From Clostridium sp. CAG:253 (GTDB taxonomy: Bacteria; Bacillota; Clostridia; Lachnospirales; Lachnospiraceae), in contig FR887287.1 of the NCBI GenBank assembly GCA_000436755.1, positions 29,214 through 57,845 on the forward strand: 28,632 nt of DNA, read 5' to 3'. Below, piece after piece: positions 16,038 through 23,389 of the stretch. Under the pieces are notes generated by a model. That model was given only the letters and a program-made list of their open reading frames with translations. It had not been told where the DNA came from and searched no databases. Every line of letters begins with the position of its first letter. Position 1 is the stretch's first letter. A program made the translations under genes and the position numbers.

Positions 16038-16079
16038 GAATTGGTTGATAAAATTATATAAAAATAAGAGGGTAAAATC

Positions 16080-16430
16080 ATGAATATAGAAATCAGAGAA
16101 TACACACAGGATGATGTTAAGGATATGATAGAAATTTGGAATGAAGTTGTGGAGAAAGATAAAGAAGAGATTATAAAAAAGCATATAACTAATATGAATA
16201 AATTTTGCAATGAGAATATAGACTTTGAGAGTGGGAAAGAACAGCTTGAATTGATATATAAATATTATACTAAAAGATTTTCAGATAAGGACATATCATA
16301 TAAAAATCTCATTGTTTTAAAAAATGAGATAGACGATAAATCATATTATAAGAGCACAAAACACTGGATGAGATATTTTGTATCGTGCAGCGGAAATGAA
16401 TGGAAAGAATTGTGGAGTGCGTTATTATAA
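16080..16430 (+). CDS. Hypothetical protein with a GNAT-like N-terminal segment (possibly a chimera)
   Basis: A 116-residue protein. Residues 3-25 (IREYTQDDVKDMIEIWNEVV) are what the first strand and helix of a GNAT acetyltransferase look like. After residue ~25 the match ends: no acetyl-CoA-binding R/QxxGxG/A loop follows, and the rest is a Lys/Asp-rich mostly helical sequence ending in KHWMRYFVSCSGNEWKELW. At 116 residues it is shorter than any complete GNAT (~150). The N-terminal start of an acetyltransferase gene may have been joined by deletion to another gene's 3' part, or this may be a genuine unknown small protein. GAGGG lies 7 nt before the ATG, with an extended -10 upstream and a strong terminator downstream, so it is probably expressed. 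No function assigned. Confidence 0.65.
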   Translation: MNIEIREYTQDDVKDMIEIWNEVVEKDKEEIIKKHITNMNKFCNENIDFESGKEQLELIYKYYTKRFSDKDISYKNLIVLKNEIDDKSYYKSTKHWMRYFVSCSGNEWKELWSALL

Positions 16431-16464
16431 TATAATTAGTAAGAAAAGATAAAAGTGATAAGAT

Positions 16465-16519
16465 AAAAGGATAAGTTATAAGTTAAAGTAATATGTAAAC
16501 TTATAACGTATTCTTTTTT
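16465..16519 (+). terminator. Long-stem intrinsic terminator
   Basis: AAAAGGATA-a-GTTATAAGTT (16465-16484) pairs with AACTTATAAC-g-TATTCTTTT (16498-16517), a 19-bp stem with one A-G mismatch and one wobble, followed by T. It ends the preceding small gene. Confidence 0.8.
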
Positions 16520-16547
16520 AATAAATTTGTATGAGTTTTTCGTATGA

Positions 16548-16679
16548 ATTTTTTATAAAATCATATTTTTACTGCATTTGTTTATAAGCATTTCCCCAAT
16601 CGACCATCGAATCCAAAATCTGATTAAATTATACATCAGGGTACTTGAAAAGCTGGTACAAGAACATAAAAATAAATAG
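16548..16679 (+). other. Gene-free stretch with a possible coding remnant
   Basis: A start-less open frame ends at TAG 16677-16679. Its last part, HRIQNLIKLYIRVLEKLVQE then HKNK, has protein-like composition and may be the tail of a decayed gene. There is no RBS or start codon. Otherwise the 16520-16714 interval is AT-rich without recognisable signals. Confidence 0.2.
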
Positions 16680-16714
16680 TTAAGTTTTAAGTTATATTGG
16701 TTGTAGAAAATAAG

Positions 16715-16745
16715 AAAAAAGGTAGATGTCATATTGGCATCTACC
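16715..16745 (-). terminator. Intrinsic terminator of the minus-strand RNA
   Basis: GGTAGATGCC / GACATCTACC (minus-strand reading, one wobble, 5-nt loop AATAT) is followed on the minus strand by six T (16720-16715). On the plus strand it lacks a T run, so it points leftward. Confidence 0.85.
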
Positions 16746-16862
16746 TTAACTAATAAATGAAATAGGTGGGGTGACAATCCCACATCTCTTTAAGACCACA
16801 AAGGGCGTGACGGCTGCCTGTTCCGTCCTCAGATTTCATCTATATAAAGTTTATGTTTTTCA
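16715..16862 (-). ncRNA. Structured small RNA of unrecognised family
   Basis: About 148 nt transcribed leftward from the promoter at 16896-16869 to the terminator at 16745-16715. Complementary segments predict a closed four-way junction: closing stem 16757-16763 with 16833-16839 (7 perfect bp), hairpin 16809-16813/16823-16827 (GACGG/CCGTC on both strands), hairpin 16786-16791/16800-16805 (CTCTTT/AAAGGG, one G-T), and hairpin 16766-16770/16779-16783 (GTGGG/CCCAC). The loop of the first hairpin read on the minus strand contains AACAGGCAG. No open reading frame or RBS is apparent inside. No gene follows on the minus strand, so it looks like a trans-acting RNA or an orphan riboswitch-like element. 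I do not recognise 6S, SRP, tmRNA, RNase P, T-box, SAM, TPP or GEMM features. The region is GC-richer than its surroundings, as structured RNAs in AT-rich genomes are. Confidence 0.68.
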
Positions 16863-16868
16863 TGCTTT

Positions 16869-16896
16869 ATTATACACTATAAGTTAAAAAAGTCAA
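16869..16896 (-). promoter_or_regulatory. Promoter of the minus-strand RNA
   Basis: TTGACT (16896-16891), 16-bp spacer, TATAAT (16874-16869) on the minus strand; 5/6 and 6/6 matches to sigma-A boxes. Expected start near 16862. Confidence 0.75.
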
Positions 16897-16911
16897 TATA
16901 ATTTATATTTG

Positions 16912-16988
16912 AATTATTTTCGCTGTGGCCACTTTAACGCAGAGATTGATAGTGCATTGTCAAGCTAGGCGATTTAGTGAAAATAATT
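16912..16988. repeat. 13-bp inverted repeat enclosing a GTGGCCAC palindrome
   Basis: AATTATTTTCGCT (16912-16924) and AGTGAAAATAATT (16976-16988) are inverted copies with one difference. They enclose GTGGCCAC (16925-16932) and a small TTGATA/TGTCAA hairpin. AAAATAATT recurs at 17003-17011. The element sits between the minus-strand RNA promoter and the promoter of the next gene. It could be a small mobile-element remnant, an operator or another RNA. Confidence 0.45.
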
Positions 16989-17035
16989 TATGTGATTTAA
17001 CAAAAATAATTCATTTCAACAGAACATAGATTTGC

Positions 17036-17063
17036 TTGTCACTAATGTGTTATACTGTATAAT
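17036..17063 (+). promoter_or_regulatory. Promoter of the second HD hydrolase gene
   Basis: TTGTCA (17036-17041), 16-bp spacer, TATAAT (17058-17063). An overlapping extended -10, TGT-TATACT, lies at 17048-17056. Confidence 0.6.
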
Positions 17064-17090
17064 AAAAGTGGTAAGGAGTGTGAAATATTA

Positions 17091-17945
17091 ATGACAATCG
17101 ACAGAAAAAAAGTAAAAAACGTTTTTAAGAAATATACAGATAATTATGACACAAGTGACGAGAAGATAAAACTTAAAGTTGATCATACATACAGAGTGGC
17201 TGCTCTCAGTGAGAGAATAGCCCGTTCGCTTGGTCTTGGTGATGATGATACAAATCTTGCGTGGCTTATAGGAATGTTGCATGATATAGGAAGATTTGAG
17301 CAGTTGAAAAATTATGGCACATTTTCTGATGCGGAGTCTATTGACCATGCTCATTATGGTGTTGAACTTTTGTTTGAGGATGGTATTATCGAAAAGTTTG
17401 TGGGTGAAAATGCTGCAAAAGATTTAAAAGGGACAAAAGACTTAAAAGAGACTGCTGTTAAATCCGAAAATGAAGAAAAAGAGACAAAAGAAATTTCAGA
17501 ACTTGATATATTAAGGACAGCGATATGGAATCACAGTGCGTATCGTGTTGAAGAGGGACTTACTGACAGAGTAAAGATGTTTTGCAATATCATAAGAGAT
17601 GCAGACAAGATAGATATTTTAAAGGTAAATTATGATGTTACACTTGAAGTGATTTATGATGTTACGACAGAGGAACTTAAAAATTCAGGAGTGACAGATG
17701 AAGTAATGAAAGCTTTTATAGAACATCATGCGGTGCTTAGAAGTTTAAAGAAAACACCGATAGATAATCTTGTTGGGCATGCGGCTCTTGTTTTTGAACT
17801 TGTCTATAATGAAAGTTTTAAGATTGTAAAAGAGCAGGGATATATTGAAAAAATGCTCTCATATGTTTCTGATAATCAGGATACAGTGAAGAAATTTGAA
17901 ATAATGCGTAATGACATGAACAAGTTTCTGGCAGAACATGAATAG
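17091..17945 (+). CDS. HD domain phosphohydrolase
   Basis: A 284-residue cytoplasmic HD-superfamily hydrolase. Metal-binding residues: H32 (VDHTYRVA), H64-D65 (GMLHDIGRFEQ), H86/H88 (DHAHYG), H148 (WNHSAY) and D170/D172 (RDADKIDIL). The order H...HD...H...H...D is that of six-ligand HD hydrolases acting on nucleotides or phosphorylated small molecules; the substrate is unknown. Residues ~105-137 are a Lys/Glu-rich insertion not expected in the core fold. AAGGAG lies 12 nt before the ATG, a little far but the only candidate. It is followed after 9 bp by a small membrane protein gene, so the two form an operon. Confidence 0.86.
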   Translation: MTIDRKKVKNVFKKYTDNYDTSDEKIKLKVDHTYRVAALSERIARSLGLGDDDTNLAWLIGMLHDIGRFEQLKNYGTFSDAESIDHAHYGVELLFEDGIIEKFVGENAAKDLKGTKDLKETAVKSENEEKETKEISELDILRTAIWNHSAYRVEEGLTDRVKMFCNIIRDADKIDILKVNYDVTLEVIYDVTTEELKNSGVTDEVMKAFIEHHAVLRSLKKTPIDNLVGHAALVFELVYNESFKIVKEQGYIEKMLSYVSDNQDTVKKFEIMRNDMNKFLAEHE

Positions 17946-17954
17946 GAGATAAAT

Positions 17955-18518
17955 GTGCAAAAAGAATTAAATATAAAAAAGCTCATATTGCTTATTATGC
18001 TGATAAGCTTGATATGGGCAGGTGGATATTATGAATATACAAGTGCTATTTTGGGCGGATTTGTAATGGTTTGTTTTGTATATGCATTTGTAAAAGTTAA
18101 AGGTGACAAAAAGCGCAGCAGTAAAGTTGAGCTTAATTCAGGTATTATATTTTCAGAGATGTTGACATTATTTTATGGGGTGAGCATTTTCTATGCAACT
18201 TACAGTGCACTGGCTCAGGCAGCGTGTCAGGAAGGAAAGATTGACAAGGTAGCAGAATATGAAAAAAAGGCAATCGAAAGAAATAAATTTGATAAAGAAC
18301 AGTATGTTGAATATTTATATTTGCTTAATGATATGCTTGGAAATAAAAAAATCGCAGACAATGATAAACTCACAGGCAAGATAATAAAAAAAATGAAAGA
18401 AGTTCCCGGGCTTATAGAAAAAAACAGAAAAACCGTAAGTAAATTAGGAAAAAAGATAAATGATAAGGTTGATATTGAACTTGATAAAGAGCTGTTGAAA
18501 GAAATACAGGAGCTATAA
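17955..18518 (+). CDS. Small membrane protein of unknown function
   Basis: A 187-residue protein with a GTG start supported by AGGAG 6 nt upstream, beginning 9 bp after the HD gene stop. Two adjacent hydrophobic helices (about 9-26 and 31-47) are followed by a basic stretch, a third hydrophobic segment (~64-84, FSEMLTLFYGVSIFYATYSA), and a charged C-terminal helical domain (~95-187) rich in Lys/Glu with probable coiled-coil character. I do not recognise the family. Co-expression with the HD hydrolase suggests a membrane partner, by inference only. Confidence 0.75.
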   Translation: MQKELNIKKLILLIMLISLIWAGGYYEYTSAILGGFVMVCFVYAFVKVKGDKKRSSKVELNSGIIFSEMLTLFYGVSIFYATYSALAQAACQEGKIDKVAEYEKKAIERNKFDKEQYVEYLYLLNDMLGNKKIADNDKLTGKIIKKMKEVPGLIEKNRKTVSKLGKKINDKVDIELDKELLKEIQEL

Positions 18519-18664
18519 TCGGTTGATATAAAGGACTTAATGTGCTAATATTAAAAAAAACGGTGTTCTGTTAAAGATTAGACAGTACTGGGTCTAGATA
18601 AAATATATTTGTCACAGACAGCAGTTTATGAAAAATAATGTAAAATGAAAAGAGGTAAATGCAA

Positions 18665-20146
18665 ATGAGAAAAAGACTTTTTTCAAAATTAGCAATTGTT
18701 ATGTCAACAGCTATTGTAGTGTCAGGTTGTTTTTGCCCTATAGACAAGGCTTTTGTCAACGCTGAAACTATTCAGGATGAAGATGATTCATATTACGATG
18801 ACGATTCGGATTATGATGATTCAACGGATGACAGCTATGACGATTCGACAGACGATAGTTATGATGATTCAACAGATGACAGTGACAATGAGGAAACTAC
18901 AGGTACAAAAATTGATGATGTAAAATTATCAAGTTCCGAGTTACAGGCTTTTATAAAGGAAAGTGATTCGGACGAAAACGGTTATATCAGTCAGTCTGAG
19001 GCAGAGAAAATTACATATGTTTCAATAAGTAAAAAAGCTTCACAGTCAGATCTTACTCAGATTATAAAATTATATCCTAATATAAGCGAACTCATGTGGA
19101 ATGCAGGAACGCTGACCAAATTAACATTTCCAAAGAATAATATAAAAAGGCTGAATATTACTTCAAAAGCTGCATCACAGTTAGTTATTTCAGGTATAAA
19201 TCAAAAACTAAACAATTTGTCTTATACAGCACAGGGAAGTAAAAAATATGCATTTAATTTTGCAAAGGGCAGTGCGTACAAGAAAGTTGAAGATTTTAAT
19301 CTTATGGGAAAACAGATAAATGGAGTAAAACTTTCAAATGCAGAAGTGGGTACATTGTATGTGACCGATACATCCGCTAAGAAGATTGATGCATCATCAG
19401 ACAAAATCATTAACTTATGGGTACAGAATAATAAAAAACTAAGCTCATTTACGGTTAGAAATTGTTCTAAATTAAAATCAGTGAGCTGTGCCTACAATGC
19501 TCTTTCAAGATTAAATATAAGTGGATGCCCTAAACTGTTATCTGTTTCATGTGACAGAAATAAACTTACAAAGCTTGACATTTCAAAATATAAAAATCTT
19601 AAAAGTATAAGCTGCGGACAGAATAAACTGAAAAAATTTGATATATCAAAAAATAAAAAATTAATATCAGTTTATTGTAATGATAATAAGCTTACAGAAT
19701 TAAATACATCAAAAAATAAAAAACTTAGTTATTTCGGTTGTTCAAATAACAAGCTTAATAAATTAAATGTTATACCAAACAAAAAACTAACTACACTTTC
19801 ATGTTATGGAAATAAATTTACAAAGGTAAACTTAAAGAAGAACAAGGAACTTGTATCAATGGCTGTAAGCAAAACATACAAACTTATGTCAAGTTATATT
19901 CCTACAGCATCTAAGTCAAATACAAATTATATATATATCGATGTAAAGAAAGGAACAAAATTAAATCTTGTAAAATATGCACCGGCATTGAAAAAAGCAA
20001 AGTTCAGTATTGGAGAAGATAGTCAATATATAACTGTAAACAAAAAAGGCGTTGTAAGCATAAAGAAAAAGAAAGACTATGTATATGGTTATGTTATAGC
20101 AACTCTGAATAAGAAGGAATACAATATCCGAATTATGGGATTTTAA
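18665..20146 (+). CDS. Secreted or lipid-anchored leucine-rich-repeat protein with acidic repeats and an EF-hand-like loop
   Basis: A 493-residue exported protein. The signal sequence ends in VVSGC22, which fits a lipobox (lipid anchor on Cys22), although cleavage after FVNA (33) by signal peptidase I is also possible. Residues 39-76 are an acidic low-complexity region with DDSTDDSY-type repeats. An EF-hand-like calcium loop follows at D101-E112 (DSDENGYISQSE). Residues ~245-385 hold six or more 21-residue leucine-rich repeats of the form L-S-C-NKLTKLDISKNKK, as in internalin-like surface proteins. The C-terminal ~70 residues form a basic Big-like beta domain. ATG 18665 is preferred over 18659 because AGAGGT (18651-18656) would be only 2 nt from the latter. 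It is probably a surface adhesin or binding protein; the ligand is unknown. Confidence 0.87.
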   Translation: MRKRLFSKLAIVMSTAIVVSGCFCPIDKAFVNAETIQDEDDSYYDDDSDYDDSTDDSYDDSTDDSYDDSTDDSDNEETTGTKIDDVKLSSSELQAFIKESDSDENGYISQSEAEKITYVSISKKASQSDLTQIIKLYPNISELMWNAGTLTKLTFPKNNIKRLNITSKAASQLVISGINQKLNNLSYTAQGSKKYAFNFAKGSAYKKVEDFNLMGKQINGVKLSNAEVGTLYVTDTSAKKIDASSDKIINLWVQNNKKLSSFTVRNCSKLKSVSCAYNALSRLNISGCPKLLSVSCDRNKLTKLDISKYKNLKSISCGQNKLKKFDISKNKKLISVYCNDNKLTELNTSKNKKLSYFGCSNNKLNKLNVIPNKKLTTLSCYGNKFTKVNLKKNKELVSMAVSKTYKLMSSYIPTASKSNTNYIYIDVKKGTKLNLVKYAPALKKAKFSIGEDSQYITVNKKGVVSIKKKKDYVYGYVIATLNKKEYNIRIMGF

Positions 20147-20214
20147 CAAAATGCAGATTTAGCGGTATCAGGAAGAATATATTAGAAAAATAGATACCGG
20201 TATATAAAAAATAA

Positions 20215-20259
20215 GAGCGGTGGCAGGATTGTATAAGCCTGCACCGCTCCTGTTTTTTT
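20215..20259. terminator. Bidirectional intrinsic terminator
   Basis: GAGCGGTGGCAGG (20215-20227) pairs with CCTGCACCGCTC (20238-20249) with one bulged G. Seven T follow on the plus strand, and the A-rich left flank gives a T-rich tail on the minus strand. It can serve both the LRR gene and the convergent LiaF-like gene. Confidence 0.9.
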
Positions 20260-20263
20260 CAAG

Positions 20264-20349
20264 ATTTCATATATTTATGCAATTTTATATGTTTACACAA
20301 GTCTATATATTTTCCACGATTTTATATATTCACACAATCTATACATAAG
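20264..20349. repeat. Degenerate 18-19-bp tandem repeat
   Basis: About four copies of a TTTTATATATTTACACAA-like unit (20264-20282, 20283-20300, 20301-20319, 20320-20337) and a fragment that enters the end of the LiaF-like gene. They lie between the terminator and that gene's stop codon. Confidence 0.55.
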
Positions 20350-21085
20350 TGATTATAATACTTCCAAATTTTACTTCGCCTGTAAGGTATACTATAGGTG
20401 AGCCGGTACTTTTATTTTTGTTGCGTTCTTCAATGGCTCCCGCAAATACAGATGCTTTTTGAATTATCTGCCATTCTTTTGGAATAAAAAGCTGTGTACA
20501 TCCAAAACTTTGTTTAACATAAATTTCTGCTGTATCAGCAATGATTTTTGCACTGTCAAAATATACTTTAAGTTCGCCAAAGGATGATTCAAGAGATGCT
20601 TTTTTAAAGTTACCCGTATTTATATACTTTGCTGATGCACCGAATTGGTTGTAGCCATAAAAAGTTTCATTTGTATCTTCGTTAAAAACAGTCTGATGTT
20701 TTCCGACTTTATCAGGATCATCATAATCATCCCATTCCACATGTTTTTTTGCGTTATAATTATTGTGCGGAAAATGTTTGCTTGGAAAAAGCATTGAAAA
20801 TCCGATAGTGAGCAGTAAAGCAATTATTAAAACTGTTTTTGTGGATATATACGGAAAACCGAATACACTGTCAAATATAAGCCACAGAAAGGCAAGTGAG
20901 AAGAAAAAGCCACCAAAACTTCTTGCAAATATTGAATTTATGGCAGTTCCGACGAAAATAGCTCCTAATATTATTTTAGATACGCTTATGGCAAATGTAA
21001 CAATATGAAGCTGATTTAATATAAGACAGCATGCTATGGCGATAAGCATAAGTCCCCAAAAAATTGAATTTTTATTTCTGTTCAT
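20339..21085 (-). CDS. LiaF-like membrane protein (DUF5668-type transmembrane part plus toastrack C-terminal domain)
   Basis: A 248-residue protein. Four short hydrophobic helices lie at residues ~7-25, 31-51, 56-75 and 82-100, as in LiaI/LiaF-type transmembrane modules. A charged linker follows, then a C-terminal beta domain (~140-248) with the repeating pattern FKKASLESSFGELKVYFDS ... VKQSFGCTQLFIPKEW ... VYLTGEVKFGSIIITYV. That is the cell-wall-stress LiaF/DUF2154 toastrack fold. LiaF proteins inhibit the LiaRS two-component system; no liaS/liaR gene is adjacent, so this may be an orphan envelope sensor. AGAGGT is 7 nt before the ATG. A small GTGCT/AGCAC hairpin lies in the leader (21103-21116). 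Confidence 0.85.
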   Translation of the reverse strand: MNRNKNSIFWGLMLIAIACCLILNQLHIVTFAISVSKIILGAIFVGTAINSIFARSFGGFFFSLAFLWLIFDSVFGFPYISTKTVLIIALLLTIGFSMLFPSKHFPHNNYNAKKHVEWDDYDDPDKVGKHQTVFNEDTNETFYGYNQFGASAKYINTGNFKKASLESSFGELKVYFDSAKIIADTAEIYVKQSFGCTQLFIPKEWQIIQKASVFAGAIEERNKNKSTGSPIVYLTGEVKFGSIIITYV

Positions 21086-21102
21086 GATTTGACCTCTTTT
21101 CT

Positions 21103-21116
21103 GTGCTTCTTAGCAC
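21103..21116 (-). promoter_or_regulatory. Small hairpin before the LiaF-like gene's RBS
   Basis: GTGCT-TCTT-AGCAC, a perfect 5-bp hairpin within the 5' leader of the minus-strand gene, a few nucleotides upstream of its RBS. It may affect translation; this is weak evidence. Confidence 0.3.
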
Positions 21117-21311
21117 TTGATTTTTGATTGAAAATTTTTTATTGACAGAGATTAGACTTCAGAATTTTATAACTTTAAGTTTGCTGTTTTTATCTGTCTG
21201 ATATGATTAAAGCATATGGTTAAAATGTTGTAAATATTATTTCGGTAAGTGGTAGATTTTTATGGGTAAGAGGTGAGATATGACAGCCATAAATAATGTG
21301 TGCGTAGTTCA

Positions 21312-21375
21312 ATTCACACCATATATGTACCATTCACGCAAACTTTCATTTTTTTTCTCGCAGATACAGTATAAT
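21312..21375 (+). promoter_or_regulatory. Candidate promoter region with 20-bp-spaced direct repeats
   Basis: ATTCAC at 21312-21317 and 21332-21337 are direct repeats two helical turns apart. A TATAAT (21370-21375) without a good -35 follows, and the ATG at 21423 is 47 bp downstream. This fits an activator-dependent promoter. The rest of the 337-bp interval 21086-21422 is AT-rich with no further gene. Confidence 0.35.
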
Positions 21376-21422
21376 ATTTGTAGATTCATAAGAAAAATAT
21401 TGAACAGGGGAGGAAACTGCCT

Positions 21423-23276
21423 ATGAAAAAGAAACTTAAAGAAAGAATAAAAACTATGGAAAATATAAAAAGAATTTCCGGTAGGAAAGGGTTAAGACAC
21501 CTTTGCAGCATGATACTTGTATTCAGCCTGGCATTGTCGATTGGAACGGCATACCTGCCGGCGCAGACGGCAAAGGCATATTATGATACGTCTATGACAC
21601 AGTTTAAAACACAGTATCTGGATACAGATACATTTGATGTAAAGGGAATTGCTTATCTGGTAGGAACAGACAATATTGCAAAAATCGGAAGTACACAGAC
21701 AGTTTATTCGGTTCCTGAGGGAACGAAAATTCAGGGACATACCATAAAAGCAAAGTATCTGCCACAGGACAATAACCAGACAGTCAGATACATATGGACC
21801 GGAGGCGGCAATGTAGTCGGCGGTGGTATTGACTGGATAAGCGATTATAATTCAAGTGCAGCTTTTCTTGAGTATGAGACAGCTAAATTTAAGGTACTTG
21901 ATTATGATGACGAATGGGTTATTGTATGGAGTAACGGATACAGTCCTGCTTATAGTCTTACGGAATTTCATTCCTGTGCGGCATATCTTGTGCAGACTGC
22001 TCATCGTCCGGGATTTTATCGTGTGAAGAGAAGTCAGGTCTGGATAGATGTCGGACGTTATAAGAGTACAACCCCGGCAGATGGAGAAAAAGTGACGATT
22101 GAAGCTGATGGAAAAACAACAAAGTCATTCGTTGGAATACGCTTATATGCAGGGATTCCGTCATGGGGAGACTCATATCGTGTTCCTATAAATACAAATC
22201 TTCAGGTTGTTTCAACAGAGCCTGTTGAATCAAAGACAAAGGGCGATACAAACAAATATTATAAAGTATATTTTAACGGAAAGAATTCCGTGGATTATAT
22301 GACATACAAGAAGCCGGGATATTACTATGTTGATGCCAGGTATGTAAATCTTTACAATAAGGGAAAAAAGGTGCCGTCAGGAAGCAGTGAGGGTAAGATT
22401 TTTAAATTAAGCGATGGCAAAGAGGTCAGTGTTTATGAGAAAAAGGACACGACAAGCACCGTATTGGGAGCCTTATGTAATGATGCGTTAGTTGACTATT
22501 TTGCAGAGGACTCGGATGATACGTGGATTGCAATATGGTTCAACAGCAAAAAAGCTTATATAAAGAGTACCAATTTTTCAAAAACCACAGCGGTAAGCAG
22601 TGGAAAGAAGATTACAAATATGCATGTAAAGGATATTGTAAACAATCAATATATAGTTATGTGGGATGACCTTTATAACAGTTCATCGTATACAGTCGGT
22701 GTTGCTACCTCATGGGATGATTTCTGCCTTGCAGCGAAATCTCTTCCGGCAGGAAATATCAATCCTACACTTGTTCAATATGATAAAGCTGTGGAGGATA
22801 ACTATTATACAGTGAAAAACTCATGCTTCAAAAACAGAGGTACGGTTGATATTATCGTATATTCAGACTTATCAAGCAAGTCAAGTGACTCAGGGCACAT
22901 GACACTTGCATCACCACCTAAAAAAGATACTAAACCTATTGTAAGTATTGATTGGTATATAAAGAAGGATAAGGTAAAAAAGAAAAAACTTATTGGAAAA
23001 AATTTCATAAAAATTACTTATGAGTATTCAAGCTATGATAAGTACCAGCTTCAGTATTCTGCTGATAAGGATTTTAAAAATGCGAAAACAATAAATAAGT
23101 CATGTGCGGCTGCAAATAAGCATTCTGATAAACCAATGAATATAACGGGACTTAAAGCAAATACAACTTATTATTTCCGTCAGAGAAGTAAAAGAGCTGT
23201 AAATACAGATGCCGGAACAAAATATCTCATTGGATCATGGTCTAATGTTTTGAAAGTAAAAACAAAGGCAAAATAA
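21423..23276 (+). CDS. Large secreted protein with C-terminal fibronectin type III-like domain
   Basis: A 617-residue exported protein. The signal peptide has a long basic N-region (1-~27), a hydrophobic core (~29-44) and a probable cleavage site after AKA (~52). Residues ~55-330 are a Tyr/Trp/Gly-rich, beta-dominated region I cannot assign. Residues ~325-395 resemble a bacterial SH3 module (EVSVYEKKDTTSTVLGAL ... WIAIWFNSKKAYIKSTN). The C-terminal ~100 residues form an FN3-like domain ending in the typical ITGLKANTTYYFRQRS ... GSWSNVLKVKT pattern. No sortase signal or membrane anchor is present. The strong GGGGAGG RBS 9 nt before ATG 21423 fixes the start despite an in-frame ATG 11 codons later. 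It is probably cell-wall associated; function unknown. Confidence 0.85.
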   Translation: MKKKLKERIKTMENIKRISGRKGLRHLCSMILVFSLALSIGTAYLPAQTAKAYYDTSMTQFKTQYLDTDTFDVKGIAYLVGTDNIAKIGSTQTVYSVPEGTKIQGHTIKAKYLPQDNNQTVRYIWTGGGNVVGGGIDWISDYNSSAAFLEYETAKFKVLDYDDEWVIVWSNGYSPAYSLTEFHSCAAYLVQTAHRPGFYRVKRSQVWIDVGRYKSTTPADGEKVTIEADGKTTKSFVGIRLYAGIPSWGDSYRVPINTNLQVVSTEPVESKTKGDTNKYYKVYFNGKNSVDYMTYKKPGYYYVDARYVNLYNKGKKVPSGSSEGKIFKLSDGKEVSVYEKKDTTSTVLGALCNDALVDYFAEDSDDTWIAIWFNSKKAYIKSTNFSKTTAVSSGKKITNMHVKDIVNNQYIVMWDDLYNSSSYTVGVATSWDDFCLAAKSLPAGNINPTLVQYDKAVEDNYYTVKNSCFKNRGTVDIIVYSDLSSKSSDSGHMTLASPPKKDTKPIVSIDWYIKKDKVKKKKLIGKNFIKITYEYSSYDKYQLQYSADKDFKNAKTINKSCAAANKHSDKPMNITGLKANTTYYFRQRSKRAVNTDAGTKYLIGSWSNVLKVKTKAK

Positions 23277-23322
23277 GATATATAATAAACAAAAATATAT
23301 AAATATTTGAAAACAAATAAAA

Positions 23323-23352
23323 CAGGGCATTCACAAAGATTGGAATGCCCTG
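23323..23352. terminator. Bidirectional terminator between convergent genes
   Basis: CAGGGCATTC (23323-23332) and GAATGCCCTG (23343-23352) form a perfect 10-bp stem with T-rich flanks on both sides. It serves the FN3 protein gene and the pyruvate kinase gene. Confidence 0.88.
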
Positions 23353-23389
23353 AAATTTTATGTTTTTGGCTATGATATATTTGAAATAT

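Noticed and set aside
16721..16745. Hairpin as a plus-strand terminator
   Set aside because: No T run follows on the plus strand, whereas six T follow on the minus strand, so it terminates the minus-strand RNA.
16912..16988. Insertion sequence
   Set aside because: No transposase gene, no clear target duplication and only 77 bp; kept as an inverted repeat only.
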